From GCA-2693325 sp964011675 (lineage in GTDB: Bacteria > Latescibacterota > UBA2968 > UBA8231), in NCBI GenBank assembly GCA_964011675.1, contig CAXGPR010000015.1:1-54354 (forward strand): a stretch of DNA of 54,354 bases, written 5' to 3'. The position numbers and the translations under genes are program-made. Of this stretch, positions 9,835-17,849 are shown in pieces (position 1 is the first letter of the stretch; each line of letters begins with the position of its first letter). The notes below the pieces were generated by a model that did no database searches, was not told the DNA's origin, and saw only the letters and a list, made by a program, of their open reading frames with translations.

Positions 9835-10248
9835 ATGAGTGCAAAAAAGACGTTTGTAAAACTGGAAGACGTAGAGACACAGGTTTTTGACTGGGGGAGA
9901 CTTAGCTGGTTATCCGAGCCGTTAGTGACGCAGGCTGAGCGCTTTAGCTGCGGCGTTGTGACGCTGGAGCCGGGCAAGGGACACGAGCGGCACAACCACC
10001 CCTACAGCGAGGAAATTCTCTATGTTATCGAGGGTAAGGGCTTGCAAACGGTTGAACTGCCTTCGGGTACGCTGGAAAAAGAAATCACCGCAGGCGAACT
10101 CGTACATATTCCCACAGCCATATATCACTCGACTATTAACAGCGGGGACGAACTGCTGAAGATGATTGCCATTTATGCCCCTTTTGGTCCAGAGGCCGAA
10201 CTGCGCAAGATGGATGGCGTGCACATAGAAGCCGCACAAAACGGCTGA
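9835..10248 (+). CDS. Single-domain cupin protein
   Basis: Small beta-barrel cupin of 137 residues. Motif 1 is visible as HERHNHPYSEEILYVIEG, giving likely metal ligands H53, H55 and one of E59/E60. Motif 2 includes HIPTAIYHSTINSG with H98 as the last ligand. A complete metal set argues for an enzyme (isomerase, dioxygenase or similar) rather than a structural cupin, but the substrate cannot be told from sequence. It sits in a tight gene trio (gaps of 7 and 10 bases) between the UPF0261 and PEP-hydrolase-family genes, so it probably acts on the same metabolite. Confidence 0.85.
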   Translation: MSAKKTFVKLEDVETQVFDWGRLSWLSEPLVTQAERFSCGVVTLEPGKGHERHNHPYSEEILYVIEGKGLQTVELPSGTLEKEITAGELVHIPTAIYHSTINSGDELLKMIAIYAPFGPEAELRKMDGVHIEAAQNG

Positions 10249-10258
10249 GGAGAAGACG

Positions 10259-11086
10259 ATGGGCTTTACCAGAAGTGACGTGTTGGAGCGCCTGCGTGGC
10301 CAAATCGAATCGGGTGTGCCAATTGTTGGGGCCGGTGCGGGTACGGGCATCAGCGCAAAATTCGAAGAAGTTGGCGGGGTCGACCTGATTATTATTTACA
10401 ATTCGGGTCGCTTTCGCATGGCCGGGAGAGGATCGCTGTCTGGTATGATGCCCTACGGCGATGCCAATGCCATTGTTATGGATATGGCGGGAGAAGTGCT
10501 GACAATCGTCGAAGATACGCCCGTTTTAGCCGGCGTATGTGGCACCGACCCCTTTCGCCAGATGGACGTATTCCTGCAGGAGGTTAAGGCGATCGGTTTT
10601 GCCGGCGTGCAAAACTTTCCTACGGTGGGATTGATCGACGGCCTGTTTCGTCAAAATCTCGAAGAGACCGGGATGGGCTATGGGCCAGAAGTCGAAATGA
10701 TCCGCACGGCGCATCAGATGGATTTACTCACCACGCCTTATGCGTTTAAGCCAGAGGAAGCCGAGCAGATGGCCGACGCAGGTGCCGATATTGTTGTAGC
10801 TCATATGGGACTTACTACCAAAGGTTCTATTGGCGCAACAACGGCCTATACGTTGGAAGAATCCGTCGCTCAGGTGCAGGCTATCTGCGATGCGGCGCGC
10901 GGCGTCAATCCAGATGTAATTGTCCTGTGTCACGGTGGACCGATCTCGATGCCGGAAGATGCCGAATACGTGCTGCAGCGCACGCAGGGGGTGAATGGTT
11001 TTTACGGCGCCTCTAGCATGGAGCGGCTGCCCGTAGAGGTGGCTCTAAAGGAACATACAAAGAAATTCAAGGCTATCTCATTTTAA
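10259..11086 (+). CDS. PEP-hydrolase-family TIM-barrel protein
   Basis: 275-residue TIM-barrel protein of the phosphoenolpyruvate hydrolase-like family (Pfam PEP_hydrolase), homologous to the C-terminal half of plant Tm-1. Motifs include PIVGAGAGTGISAKFEE at the N-terminus, YNSGRFRMAGRGSLSGMMPY, AGVCGTDPF, GVQNFPTVGLIDG and AHMGLTTKGSIGA. A GAGGAG ribosome-binding site precedes ATG 10259. The catalytic activity of bacterial members is uncertain. With the upstream UPF0261 gene it reproduces the domain order of Tm-1 as two separate polypeptides, with a cupin between them. Confidence 0.88.
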   Translation: MGFTRSDVLERLRGQIESGVPIVGAGAGTGISAKFEEVGGVDLIIIYNSGRFRMAGRGSLSGMMPYGDANAIVMDMAGEVLTIVEDTPVLAGVCGTDPFRQMDVFLQEVKAIGFAGVQNFPTVGLIDGLFRQNLEETGMGYGPEVEMIRTAHQMDLLTTPYAFKPEEAEQMADAGADIVVAHMGLTTKGSIGATTAYTLEESVAQVQAICDAARGVNPDVIVLCHGGPISMPEDAEYVLQRTQGVNGFYGASSMERLPVEVALKEHTKKFKAISF

Positions 11087-11111
11087 CCCATGGTGGAGGC
11101 CTGCTTCGCAT

Positions 11112-11318
11112 ATGATACGAGTTTCAGTAGAGGGGATGAGCTGCGAGCACTGCGTGCGCAGCGTGCAAGAAGCGCTCGAGTCCTTAGAGGGCATTGCCAG
11201 CGTTTCTGTCAGTTTGGAAGACGGTGCCGCGCTTGTCGAAGGGCAGGTGAGCGATGATGCGATCCGCGCCGTGCTTGAAGAAGAGGAGTATGTCGTGCCC
11301 GCCATTGTGCGTAGCTGA
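11112..11318 (+). CDS. copZ: HMA-domain copper chaperone (CopZ-like)
   Basis: 68-residue stand-alone heavy-metal-associated domain. The Cu(I)-binding loop GMSCEHC places C11 and C14 at the expected positions of the ferredoxin-like fold, and the C-terminus EEEEYVVPAIV fits the usual end of the domain. It probably delivers Cu(I) to the HMA domains of CopA, although copA is separated from it by the Tm-1-like trio. It ends two bases before the next gene, so it is translated in the same operon as the TrmH-like methyltransferase. Confidence 0.9.
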   Translation: MIRVSVEGMSCEHCVRSVQEALESLEGIASVSVSLEDGAALVEGQVSDDAIRAVLEEEEYVVPAIVRS

Positions 11319-11320
11319 AC

Positions 11321-11845
11321 ATGCGCCCCTTAAAAAAAGTGGAGACAAAACGTCTTTTTGAGCGGGCTCAACAGCGCTATCCTAGTCGAGTCCAGCTGGC
11401 GTTCTTATTGCAGAGTTTGGAAGACCCGCTCAACGTCGGTTCCATGTTTCGCGTTGCTGATGCCTGTGGAGCGAGCGAGCTCGTCTTTACTGGAACGACG
11501 CCAACTCCTCCGCACGACGATATTGAGCGAACGGGCCGCGGTCACGAGCGGCGGATAGAGTGGCGTCGTATTCCGCGTCTCGAGGACGCGCTCGCCGCTC
11601 TCAAGCAGGAGGGCTATCATCTGGTCGCGCTAGAAACTGCGCAGGGAGCGCAGTGCTATTTGGAATACGAATTTCCGGAAAAAGTCTGTCTGGTGCTTGG
11701 CAATGAAAGCAAAGGGGTCTATCCGGCGACCCTTACTCAGTGTGACGGGGCTGTATACATTCCGATGTATGGAAAGGGACCTTCCATGAACGTGCACGTG
11801 GCCGGGGCGCTCGTTGCGTATAGAGCACTGTTGGGCAAAGAGTAA
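11321..11845 (+). CDS. TrmH/SpoU-family RNA 2'-O-methyltransferase
   Basis: SPOUT-fold AdoMet-dependent RNA methyltransferase of 174 residues. Motif 1 is seen in DPLNVGSMFRVADACG (Asn and Arg of the substrate site), motif 2 in VCLVLGNESKGV and motif 3 in IPMYGKGPSMNVHVAGALVAY, the knotted AdoMet-binding region. It lacks the extra N-terminal substrate-binding domain of TrmB/RlmB-type proteins. I would expect a tRNA ribose target but cannot name the site. Translationally coupled to copZ upstream. Confidence 0.9.
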   Translation: MRPLKKVETKRLFERAQQRYPSRVQLAFLLQSLEDPLNVGSMFRVADACGASELVFTGTTPTPPHDDIERTGRGHERRIEWRRIPRLEDALAALKQEGYHLVALETAQGAQCYLEYEFPEKVCLVLGNESKGVYPATLTQCDGAVYIPMYGKGPSMNVHVAGALVAYRALLGKE

Positions 11846-11894
11846 TCGACGCCTGCAGCGCGGGCCTATAAACAGAGAACGAAATGGAAATTAA

Positions 11895-12617
11895 ATGCAG
11901 AAAAAGGTATTAATAACGGGTGCAGCGGGTCGGATTGGTGGCTATTTACGTCATTATTGGGGCGATTGCTATGCGCTACGGCTCTCCGATGTGAAACCGG
12001 TCGAGGGGCTATCTGCACACGAGGAATTTGTCGAAGTAGACGTCGCCGATTATGACGCATTGGCCGCCGCCTGTGAAGGAATCGACGTTGTGGTGCATCT
12101 GGCCGCAGACCCGAGCATGCAGGCCGATTTTTACGAGACGCTGCTCCAGAGAAATATTATCGGCTGCTACAACGCTTTTGAAGCCGCGCGCGTGGCCGGC
12201 TGCCGTCGAATCGTCTTTGCCAGCAGTATCAATGCCGTGCTGGGGCACGAAGACAAGACGCCCGTGCCCTGGGACATTCCCGTATACCCGATCAACGTAT
12301 ATGGTGCTACCAAATGCTGGGGCGAAGCGCTCGCCCGCGCGTATGCGCATCAGCACGACCTGTCTTGTCTGTGCGTGCGCATCGGTGCGGCTGCCTTTAA
12401 GCAGAACGGGAAGTGGGAGGCCGAAGAGGCGAATATGGGTATCAGTCCGCGCGACCAGGCGCAGCTTTTTGCCTGCTGCGTCGATGCGCCTGAAGATCTG
12501 AACTTTAAAATAGTTCACGGTATCTCCAATCACGTACGCTCGTGGATGGACTTGGACGTATCGCGCGAGATTGGCTACGAGCCCGAAGACGGCACGGCAT
12601 TCTCTCACGTGGAATAG
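11895..12617 (+). CDS. NAD-dependent epimerase/dehydratase-like SDR
   Basis: Extended-type short-chain dehydrogenase of 240 residues. The Rossmann motif GAAGRIGGYL is at the N-terminus, the NNAG-equivalent region VVHLAADPSM follows, then SSINAVLG and the catalytic YGATK. It is short for an epimerase (usually about 310) because the C-terminal substrate-binding lobe is reduced, as in uronate dehydrogenase-like and related short members. The substrate is probably a sugar or sugar acid, but this is not shown. The stop codon abuts the ATG of the polymerase gene, so the two are coupled. Confidence 0.85.
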   Translation: MQKKVLITGAAGRIGGYLRHYWGDCYALRLSDVKPVEGLSAHEEFVEVDVADYDALAAACEGIDVVVHLAADPSMQADFYETLLQRNIIGCYNAFEAARVAGCRRIVFASSINAVLGHEDKTPVPWDIPVYPINVYGATKCWGEALARAYAHQHDLSCLCVRIGAAAFKQNGKWEAEEANMGISPRDQAQLFACCVDAPEDLNFKIVHGISNHVRSWMDLDVSREIGYEPEDGTAFSHVE

Positions 12618-15059
12618 ATGCCACTGGATGTCATGAGCAATTCGGGCGATATCGCCTACCTCGTACACGTATTTCATCGACGATCTAAAGGCCGCGATCA
12701 GATCCACGCCGTGGGGCGGATGGAAAACGGGCAGACCGTTGGCTTGGTCGATCGGTGCGCCCGTCCGGTCCTCTACCTGCGCTGCGAAGACGCCGCCGTC
12801 TGGGAGCCGGTTGTAGGAGACGGTCCGTGCGCTGTTGTCGATACCGCACTGTGCACGCTGTCTGGAGATCCGGTCGTGCGAGTCCAGTGTGATCGGGTTG
12901 CCACACAGCGCCGTCTGGCTAAAGCGCTGGCCGAAGAGGGCGTTCGAACCTACGAAGCCGACTTAAACTTTTCCCTTCACTACATGATCGAGCGCGGGTT
13001 GCGCGGTTCGGTGCGTCTTTCGGGGCCTTGGAAGCAGGGGCAGGGCGTCGATCGCGTTTACGTAGATCCTTCCATTGAGCCCGTTGACTGGCAGCCAACG
13101 CTTTCTCTGCTCGTGTTAGATATAGAAACGGCGCCCGATGCATCGGAGGTGTTTGCTGTTTCGCTCGTAGCGGGCTTTGCTGGGGGCGATCCAGCCGTTG
13201 CGGAGATCCACCTCGTAGGCTCGGAACATTCCGCTGATTCAGAAACTGTGTGCTGTCACGCGGATGAGCACGCGTTGCTTAATGCACTTGCTCTACGCAT
13301 ACGTCAGATTGATCCAGATATACTGTCTGGATGGAACGTGATAGACTTTGATCTGGCCGTTTTGCAGCGTCGTTTTGATGCACTCCGTATTCCATTTAAC
13401 ATAGGTCGAACGCAGGATGCCTCCCAGTTTAGAGAAAGCGACGTGTGGGGAAAGAGTCGCATGGTAGTATACGGCCGTCAGGTTCTCGATGCGCTACATC
13501 TGATGCGCGGAAGCGCGCAGCGCGTTGAAGACTATCGATTGGGTACGGTGGCACAGGCGGTCCTGGGCCGGGGCAAAACACTGCAGGTTGACGAGGACGA
13601 TACAATGCCGGAAGCAATCGCCCACGCCTATGTGCACGATAGGACGGCGTTTTGCGACTACTGCCTAGAAGACGCGCGCCTAGTGTGGGATATACTGCAA
13701 GCCGAAGGCATCATAAATCTGTCGCTGCGCCGTGCGCTGCTAACGGGGTTGCCGCTCGAACGGTCTTGGGGCAGCGTTGCGGCCTTCGATGTCATGTATA
13801 TAAGTGAACTACGCCGTCGTCAGCGTGTGGCGCCGACAACGGGGGTCGACCGCACCCGCGGCTCCGGCGCACCGGGCGGACTGGTTATGGAAGCCAGCAC
13901 TGGCCTATACAGCCATACATTTGTGTTTGATTTTAAAAGCTTGTATCCATCGATTATGCGGACGTTTAACATCGATCCGCTGAGTCATGTGCTTGCCGAA
14001 GGCCAAGACGAGGTTGTAGAGGCTCCTAATGGGGCGCGATTTAGCAGAACGCGCGGCATCTTACCCGATATGCTGGAGGCCTTTTGGGCTCGTCGCGAAG
14101 AGGCCAAAGCGCGCGGCGATGATCTGGCATCGTATGCATACAAAATTATCATGAATTCGTTTTATGGGGTGTTGTCAACGGGCTCGTGTCGCTTTGCTAG
14201 TGATCAATTGGCTGGAGCGGTTACGGAGTTTGGCCACTACGTGCTGCGCTGGACGCGAGACTGGCTAGAGCGCGAAGAAAATGGCTGTCGCGTGCTCTAC
14301 GGCGATACGGATTCCGTCTTTGTCGATGCGAGCCTGTCTCCAAGTGCCCATCCGGGTGAAGCCCATGCATGCGGCCAGCGCCTGTGCAATGCGGCTAACG
14401 CCGCGCTGGCCGAACACATCGATCAGCGCTACGGCGTGCAGTCGCGTTTAGAGCTAGAATTCGAAAAACACTACGAGCACTTCTTGCTCCCTCCGATGCG
14501 AGGATCGGAGCGCGGCAGGGCAAAAGGATATGCCGGGTGGCGATTGGATGGAGAAGAGGGATACTTAGAAATAATCGGCATGGAGGCGGTGCGAAGCGAC
14601 TGGACGCGCTTGGCGCACGGACTGCAGAGACAGCTGCTGGGACTGCTGTTTGCCGGTGTCGATGCTCGGGAAATCGAGTCGGCCATCGGCGAGTGTGTTC
14701 GAGGAGTACGCGCCGGAGAACGTGACGAGGATTTGGTCTATCGGAAACGGCTGCGCAAGCCCGTCTCTAGCTATACGCGCACCGTGCCGCCGCACGTACA
14801 GGCGGCGAAGATGCTCAAGAATCCGCGCGGCGTTATTCAGTATATCGTAACCTGTGACGGTCCGCAGCCCGTCGGACACACGCGCGCGGAGCTAGACTAC
14901 GATCACTACGTAGAGAAGCAGATTGCACCGCTCGTGCACACGGTCGCTCAGATCTTTCCCATTGACGTAGAATCCGCTCTGCGGGGAGTGGGTAACCTCT
15001 TTGCCGCGGACGCATGGGACGCTACAAAGAGGTCCTCTGTGCGCTCTACGTCCACCTAG
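12618..15059 (+). CDS. polB: Family B DNA polymerase (Pol II-like)
   Basis: Replicative-fold DNA polymerase with proofreading, resembling E. coli Pol II (783 residues), used there in repair and damage tolerance. Exonuclease motifs are intact: ExoI LDIET with D168 and E170, ExoII GWNVIDFD and ExoIII YCLEDARLVW. Polymerase motif A is DFKSLYPSI with D438, motif B KIIMNSFYG, motif C YGDTDS with D563 and D565. All catalytic carboxylates are present, so both activities should be functional. The start at 12618 directly follows the upstream stop; an in-frame ATG at 12633 is an alternative. No LexA-type operator is evident because there is no intergenic space. Confidence 0.95.
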   Translation: MPLDVMSNSGDIAYLVHVFHRRSKGRDQIHAVGRMENGQTVGLVDRCARPVLYLRCEDAAVWEPVVGDGPCAVVDTALCTLSGDPVVRVQCDRVATQRRLAKALAEEGVRTYEADLNFSLHYMIERGLRGSVRLSGPWKQGQGVDRVYVDPSIEPVDWQPTLSLLVLDIETAPDASEVFAVSLVAGFAGGDPAVAEIHLVGSEHSADSETVCCHADEHALLNALALRIRQIDPDILSGWNVIDFDLAVLQRRFDALRIPFNIGRTQDASQFRESDVWGKSRMVVYGRQVLDALHLMRGSAQRVEDYRLGTVAQAVLGRGKTLQVDEDDTMPEAIAHAYVHDRTAFCDYCLEDARLVWDILQAEGIINLSLRRALLTGLPLERSWGSVAAFDVMYISELRRRQRVAPTTGVDRTRGSGAPGGLVMEASTGLYSHTFVFDFKSLYPSIMRTFNIDPLSHVLAEGQDEVVEAPNGARFSRTRGILPDMLEAFWARREEAKARGDDLASYAYKIIMNSFYGVLSTGSCRFASDQLAGAVTEFGHYVLRWTRDWLEREENGCRVLYGDTDSVFVDASLSPSAHPGEAHACGQRLCNAANAALAEHIDQRYGVQSRLELEFEKHYEHFLLPPMRGSERGRAKGYAGWRLDGEEGYLEIIGMEAVRSDWTRLAHGLQRQLLGLLFAGVDAREIESAIGECVRGVRAGERDEDLVYRKRLRKPVSSYTRTVPPHVQAAKMLKNPRGVIQYIVTCDGPQPVGHTRAELDYDHYVEKQIAPLVHTVAQIFPIDVESALRGVGNLFAADAWDATKRSSVRSTST

Positions 15060-15069
15060 TGACCACGTT

Positions 15070-16140
15070 TTATGCTGCTTTCGTCTTTTCGTCTAGTACG
15101 CTGGTGAAGAATCGCAGCCAGTTGCCGTGGAAGATCGATGCGATGTCGTTTTCGCTGTAGCCTTTATTTGCCAGCAGCCCCGAAAGCTTCTGCAGGTCGG
15201 CAATGGTGTCCAAGTCGTGCGGGGTCTGTTCCGTGCCATAGCCCCCATCTAAGTCGGAGCCGATGGCCGCGTGGCGGCAGCTGCCGGCTAGCTGACATAC
15301 GTGATCTATGTGGTCGGCTACGGAGGCAAGGGACAATACCTGTGGCGAGGTCTCACCTCGTACCCAACCTGGATAGAGCATCCATGCGTCTAGCGCAGCT
15401 CCAACTATGCCATCGCGCTCGATCAGTGCGGTAATCTGCTCGTCGGTAAACTGGCGCTGATTGGGCACGAGCGTGCGGCAGTTGTTGTGGCTGGCCAGCA
15501 CGGGTCCGTTAAAGTGGTCGAGCGCTTTCCAGAAGGCGCCGTCGGCCAAGTGGGTCAGGTCGAGTGCTATGCCGGCTGATTCCATCTCGCGCAGCAGGGC
15601 GGGCCCCAGATCTGTGAGCCCTCCCTTCGTGCCGGTGCCGTGGGCATACGCACTCACTCCATAGTGTGAAAGACTAATTTGGCGCAGTCCGAGTTCGTAC
15701 CATTCGTGCACCTGTTCGGGCCATACGATCGGATCGGCGCCTTCCATGCTCAAAATAAATCCGAGTGGAGCGTTATCTTCCCCGCGCTGCCACGCACCGA
15801 GTAGGTCGTCTATCTGCTGCGCCTGCGTGATGATGCGCACTTTTCCTTGACTCTCCAAGACGCGATAGTAGGCCAGTTGACCCCGGGCGCGTGCGCAGGA
15901 TATTTCTTGGCTGGCGGCACCGGTCGATAGGCCGGGACGCGCGGTGCGCGATATGACGGTGACGACGGACAAAAAAACCTCACCGCGTCGCATCTCTGGC
16001 AGTGAGGTCGTGCCGTTTCCGCGTCCGGGCTGAGTCATGTCCCCTTCCGCCTGGCGAATCTCTTCTACCTGTAGGTCGAGATTGCGGTCCCAGTCTACGG
16101 CATTCATAGCTAAGTCCAAGTGAGCGTCTACTAGCAGCAT
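15070..16140 (-). CDS. Membrane dipeptidase (peptidase M19)
   Basis: Zinc dipeptidase of the renal-dipeptidase family, 356 residues. The HxD metal motif is DAHLD near the N-terminus (H7, D9). The bridging Glu lies in SMEGADP, further ligand histidines in DLTHL and ASHNNCR, and the active-site Asp in AIGSDLDGG. There is no N-terminal signal peptide or lipobox, so it is probably cytoplasmic. It converges on polB with ten bases between the stops and lies downstream of xylB on the same strand (67-base gap). Substrates may be dipeptides, D-amino-acid dipeptides or beta-lactams, as for the family. Confidence 0.92.
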   Translation of the reverse strand: MLLVDAHLDLAMNAVDWDRNLDLQVEEIRQAEGDMTQPGRGNGTTSLPEMRRGEVFLSVVTVISRTARPGLSTGAASQEISCARARGQLAYYRVLESQGKVRIITQAQQIDDLLGAWQRGEDNAPLGFILSMEGADPIVWPEQVHEWYELGLRQISLSHYGVSAYAHGTGTKGGLTDLGPALLREMESAGIALDLTHLADGAFWKALDHFNGPVLASHNNCRTLVPNQRQFTDEQITALIERDGIVGAALDAWMLYPGWVRGETSPQVLSLASVADHIDHVCQLAGSCRHAAIGSDLDGGYGTEQTPHDLDTIADLQKLSGLLANKGYSENDIASIFHGNWLRFFTSVLDEKTKAA

Positions 16141-16207
16141 TGGATTCCTTCTGTTTTACGGACAGTATATGGTCTGGGGGTTTTGCCGTTTACATCGGGC
16201 ACCGCCG

Positions 16208-17776
16208 TTAGCTTTGGGCACCGCCGACATGGATCTGTTCCAACGCTTCGTATTCATCTACAAGACGTGCATACGTGGCTACGGCAGATGGATCTGGATG
16301 GAGCGTCGAGCCGGCTACGGGTTGAGTAAAGGCTTCTACTGTGCTCTGCCAGCTGCTGCCTCGGTCGGCCTGTGCAGCGCGGAGTGCCGCGCCGAGTGCT
16401 GCTGAATTGGTTGTCTCAAACTGATGGACTGGACAGTTGTGTACGTCGGCGTATACGCGCAGGATATCCCGATTGGCTGAGGCACCACCGGTCACATACA
16501 GGGATGATATATCGATGCCCATCCAGCGAGCGTGAATCTTGGATGACAGGGCCTGAGCCTCGATGACGGCGCGGACATTGGTCTGTGCGTCGGTGCGGTC
16601 TAATCGATGGCGAACCACAGTTGGACGGGAGACTTTAGGGACGATTTCAGGGTCAAAGTAAGGCAGCATGAGTGCACCGCCGTTGCCGGGCTGTGTGGCC
16701 TGCAGTGCAGCGGTAAAACCGGCCCAGTCTAGACCGTACTCATCGCGCACCGCTTCGCGAGCCAAACTGCCGTTTAGAAAGCAAACCAGCGCCATGTAGT
16801 TGCGATCGTCGGGGAGGGCAAATACGCAGCCTTCGCCGGTCTGTGAAACGCGCGGTTCGTCCATACACGCAAAAAGCGTATCGGATGTACCCAAGCTCAG
16901 AGCGACTCGACCCGGGTCGATGAGGCCCAGACCGATGGCGCTACATGGATTGTCTCCAGAAAAGGGCAGGACAGTGCAGTCTGCCGCAAGGCCATAGCGC
17001 GCTGAGAAGTACGGGCTGACGGTGCCGACTGGAGTGCATGAAGGCACAACAGGTAGCAGCTTTTCAACCAGTGCAGGGGCCGTTGCTCTAAGCGCTTCTG
17101 CGCTCCATTGACGGCTGCGTATATCCATCAGATTGGTGCCGCTGGCATCGCTGGGGTCGACGCCTACTAGCTTGCCTGCCAGCACGCTTGCCATAAACGA
17201 AGAGACTAAGCCAATATAGTGCGTTTGCGCGTAGGCTTCGGGCTCCTCTTGGTAGAACTTGCGAATCTGCGGTCCGCTAAAGCGCTCAAATGCCGCGTTG
17301 CCCGTCAATGCTAACAGCGCTTCGCGCCCGCCTACGCTCGCTTCTACCTGAGCGCACTGTTGGCCGGTTGACGTGTCCATCCAAATGGGGGCAGTTGTCC
17401 GAGAAAAAACAGGTTCTAGCTGCTCTGCAAGATCGCGTCGAGGATTGAGTTCGGCCAGCGTGGGGCCGGCCGATGCGTGTAGGTACACTGTGCCATGCTG
17501 CTGGCCGCTACCGGCTATGGAACGAATCTGTCCGAGCTCAATGCCCTGGGCCTGCAGCGTCTTAAACAGCAAGTCGAGTGCGTCAGCCCACATTAGCGGC
17601 GCGCTGTGTACTGCTCCATCTCCCAGTTCAATAACGCCGTTTTCAACGCCATATTGTTCGGCAAAATGCGCGTCGAAATTGATTGATACTTCAGCTGATA
17701 TAGCTCCGTCATCCGCATCGATAACCATCCCCGTTAGGGACTGGGTGCTAGAATCGAGACCGAGATACTTGCCCAT
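16208..17776 (-). CDS. xylB: Xylulokinase, animal-type FGGY kinase
   Basis: Carbohydrate kinase that phosphorylates D-xylulose to D-xylulose 5-phosphate for the pentose phosphate pathway. The ATP-binding GLDSSTQS begins at residue 6, substrate motif GSGQQHGTVY follows, and FSGDNPCSAIGLGL holds the catalytic Asp; ALSLGTSDTLF and VTGGASANRDIL are the other FGGY signatures. The middle segment (PIWMDTSTGQQCAQVE, ALTGNAAFERFSGPQI) follows human XYLB, as far as I recall that sequence, more closely than E. coli XylB; 522 residues also suits the animal-type subgroup (about 530) better than E. coli (484). Divergent from glyA. Confidence 0.9.
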   Translation of the reverse strand: MGKYLGLDSSTQSLTGMVIDADDGAISAEVSINFDAHFAEQYGVENGVIELGDGAVHSAPLMWADALDLLFKTLQAQGIELGQIRSIAGSGQQHGTVYLHASAGPTLAELNPRRDLAEQLEPVFSRTTAPIWMDTSTGQQCAQVEASVGGREALLALTGNAAFERFSGPQIRKFYQEEPEAYAQTHYIGLVSSFMASVLAGKLVGVDPSDASGTNLMDIRSRQWSAEALRATAPALVEKLLPVVPSCTPVGTVSPYFSARYGLAADCTVLPFSGDNPCSAIGLGLIDPGRVALSLGTSDTLFACMDEPRVSQTGEGCVFALPDDRNYMALVCFLNGSLAREAVRDEYGLDWAGFTAALQATQPGNGGALMLPYFDPEIVPKVSRPTVVRHRLDRTDAQTNVRAVIEAQALSSKIHARWMGIDISSLYVTGGASANRDILRVYADVHNCPVHQFETTNSAALGAALRAAQADRGSSWQSTVEAFTQPVAGSTLHPDPSAVATYARLVDEYEALEQIHVGGAQS

Positions 17777-17796
17777 AAAAAACCTCTACTATAATT
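17769..17796 (+). promoter_or_regulatory. Candidate sigma70 promoter for glyA
   Basis: TTGCCC, a 16-base spacer and a perfect TATAAT at 17791-17796, ending 53 bases before the glyA ATG. The -35 box overlaps the first codons of divergent xylB. Spacing is one base short of ideal and the -35 matches four of six positions. Confidence 0.4.
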
Positions 17797-17849
17797 TCTT
17801 ATTTCGATGGCTGGATAACTTAATAAAAGATTGTAACGAGAGGCAAAGA

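Noticed and set aside
12009..12707. 232-codon minus-strand ORF across the SDR and polB genes
   Set aside because: It is antisense to two genes with clear motifs; the codon pattern follows from their reading frames.
17373..17849. Long N-terminal extension of glyA in the open frame
   Set aside because: It lies opposite xylB and does not resemble serine hydroxymethyltransferase; ATG 17850 has the ribosome-binding site and gives the family length.
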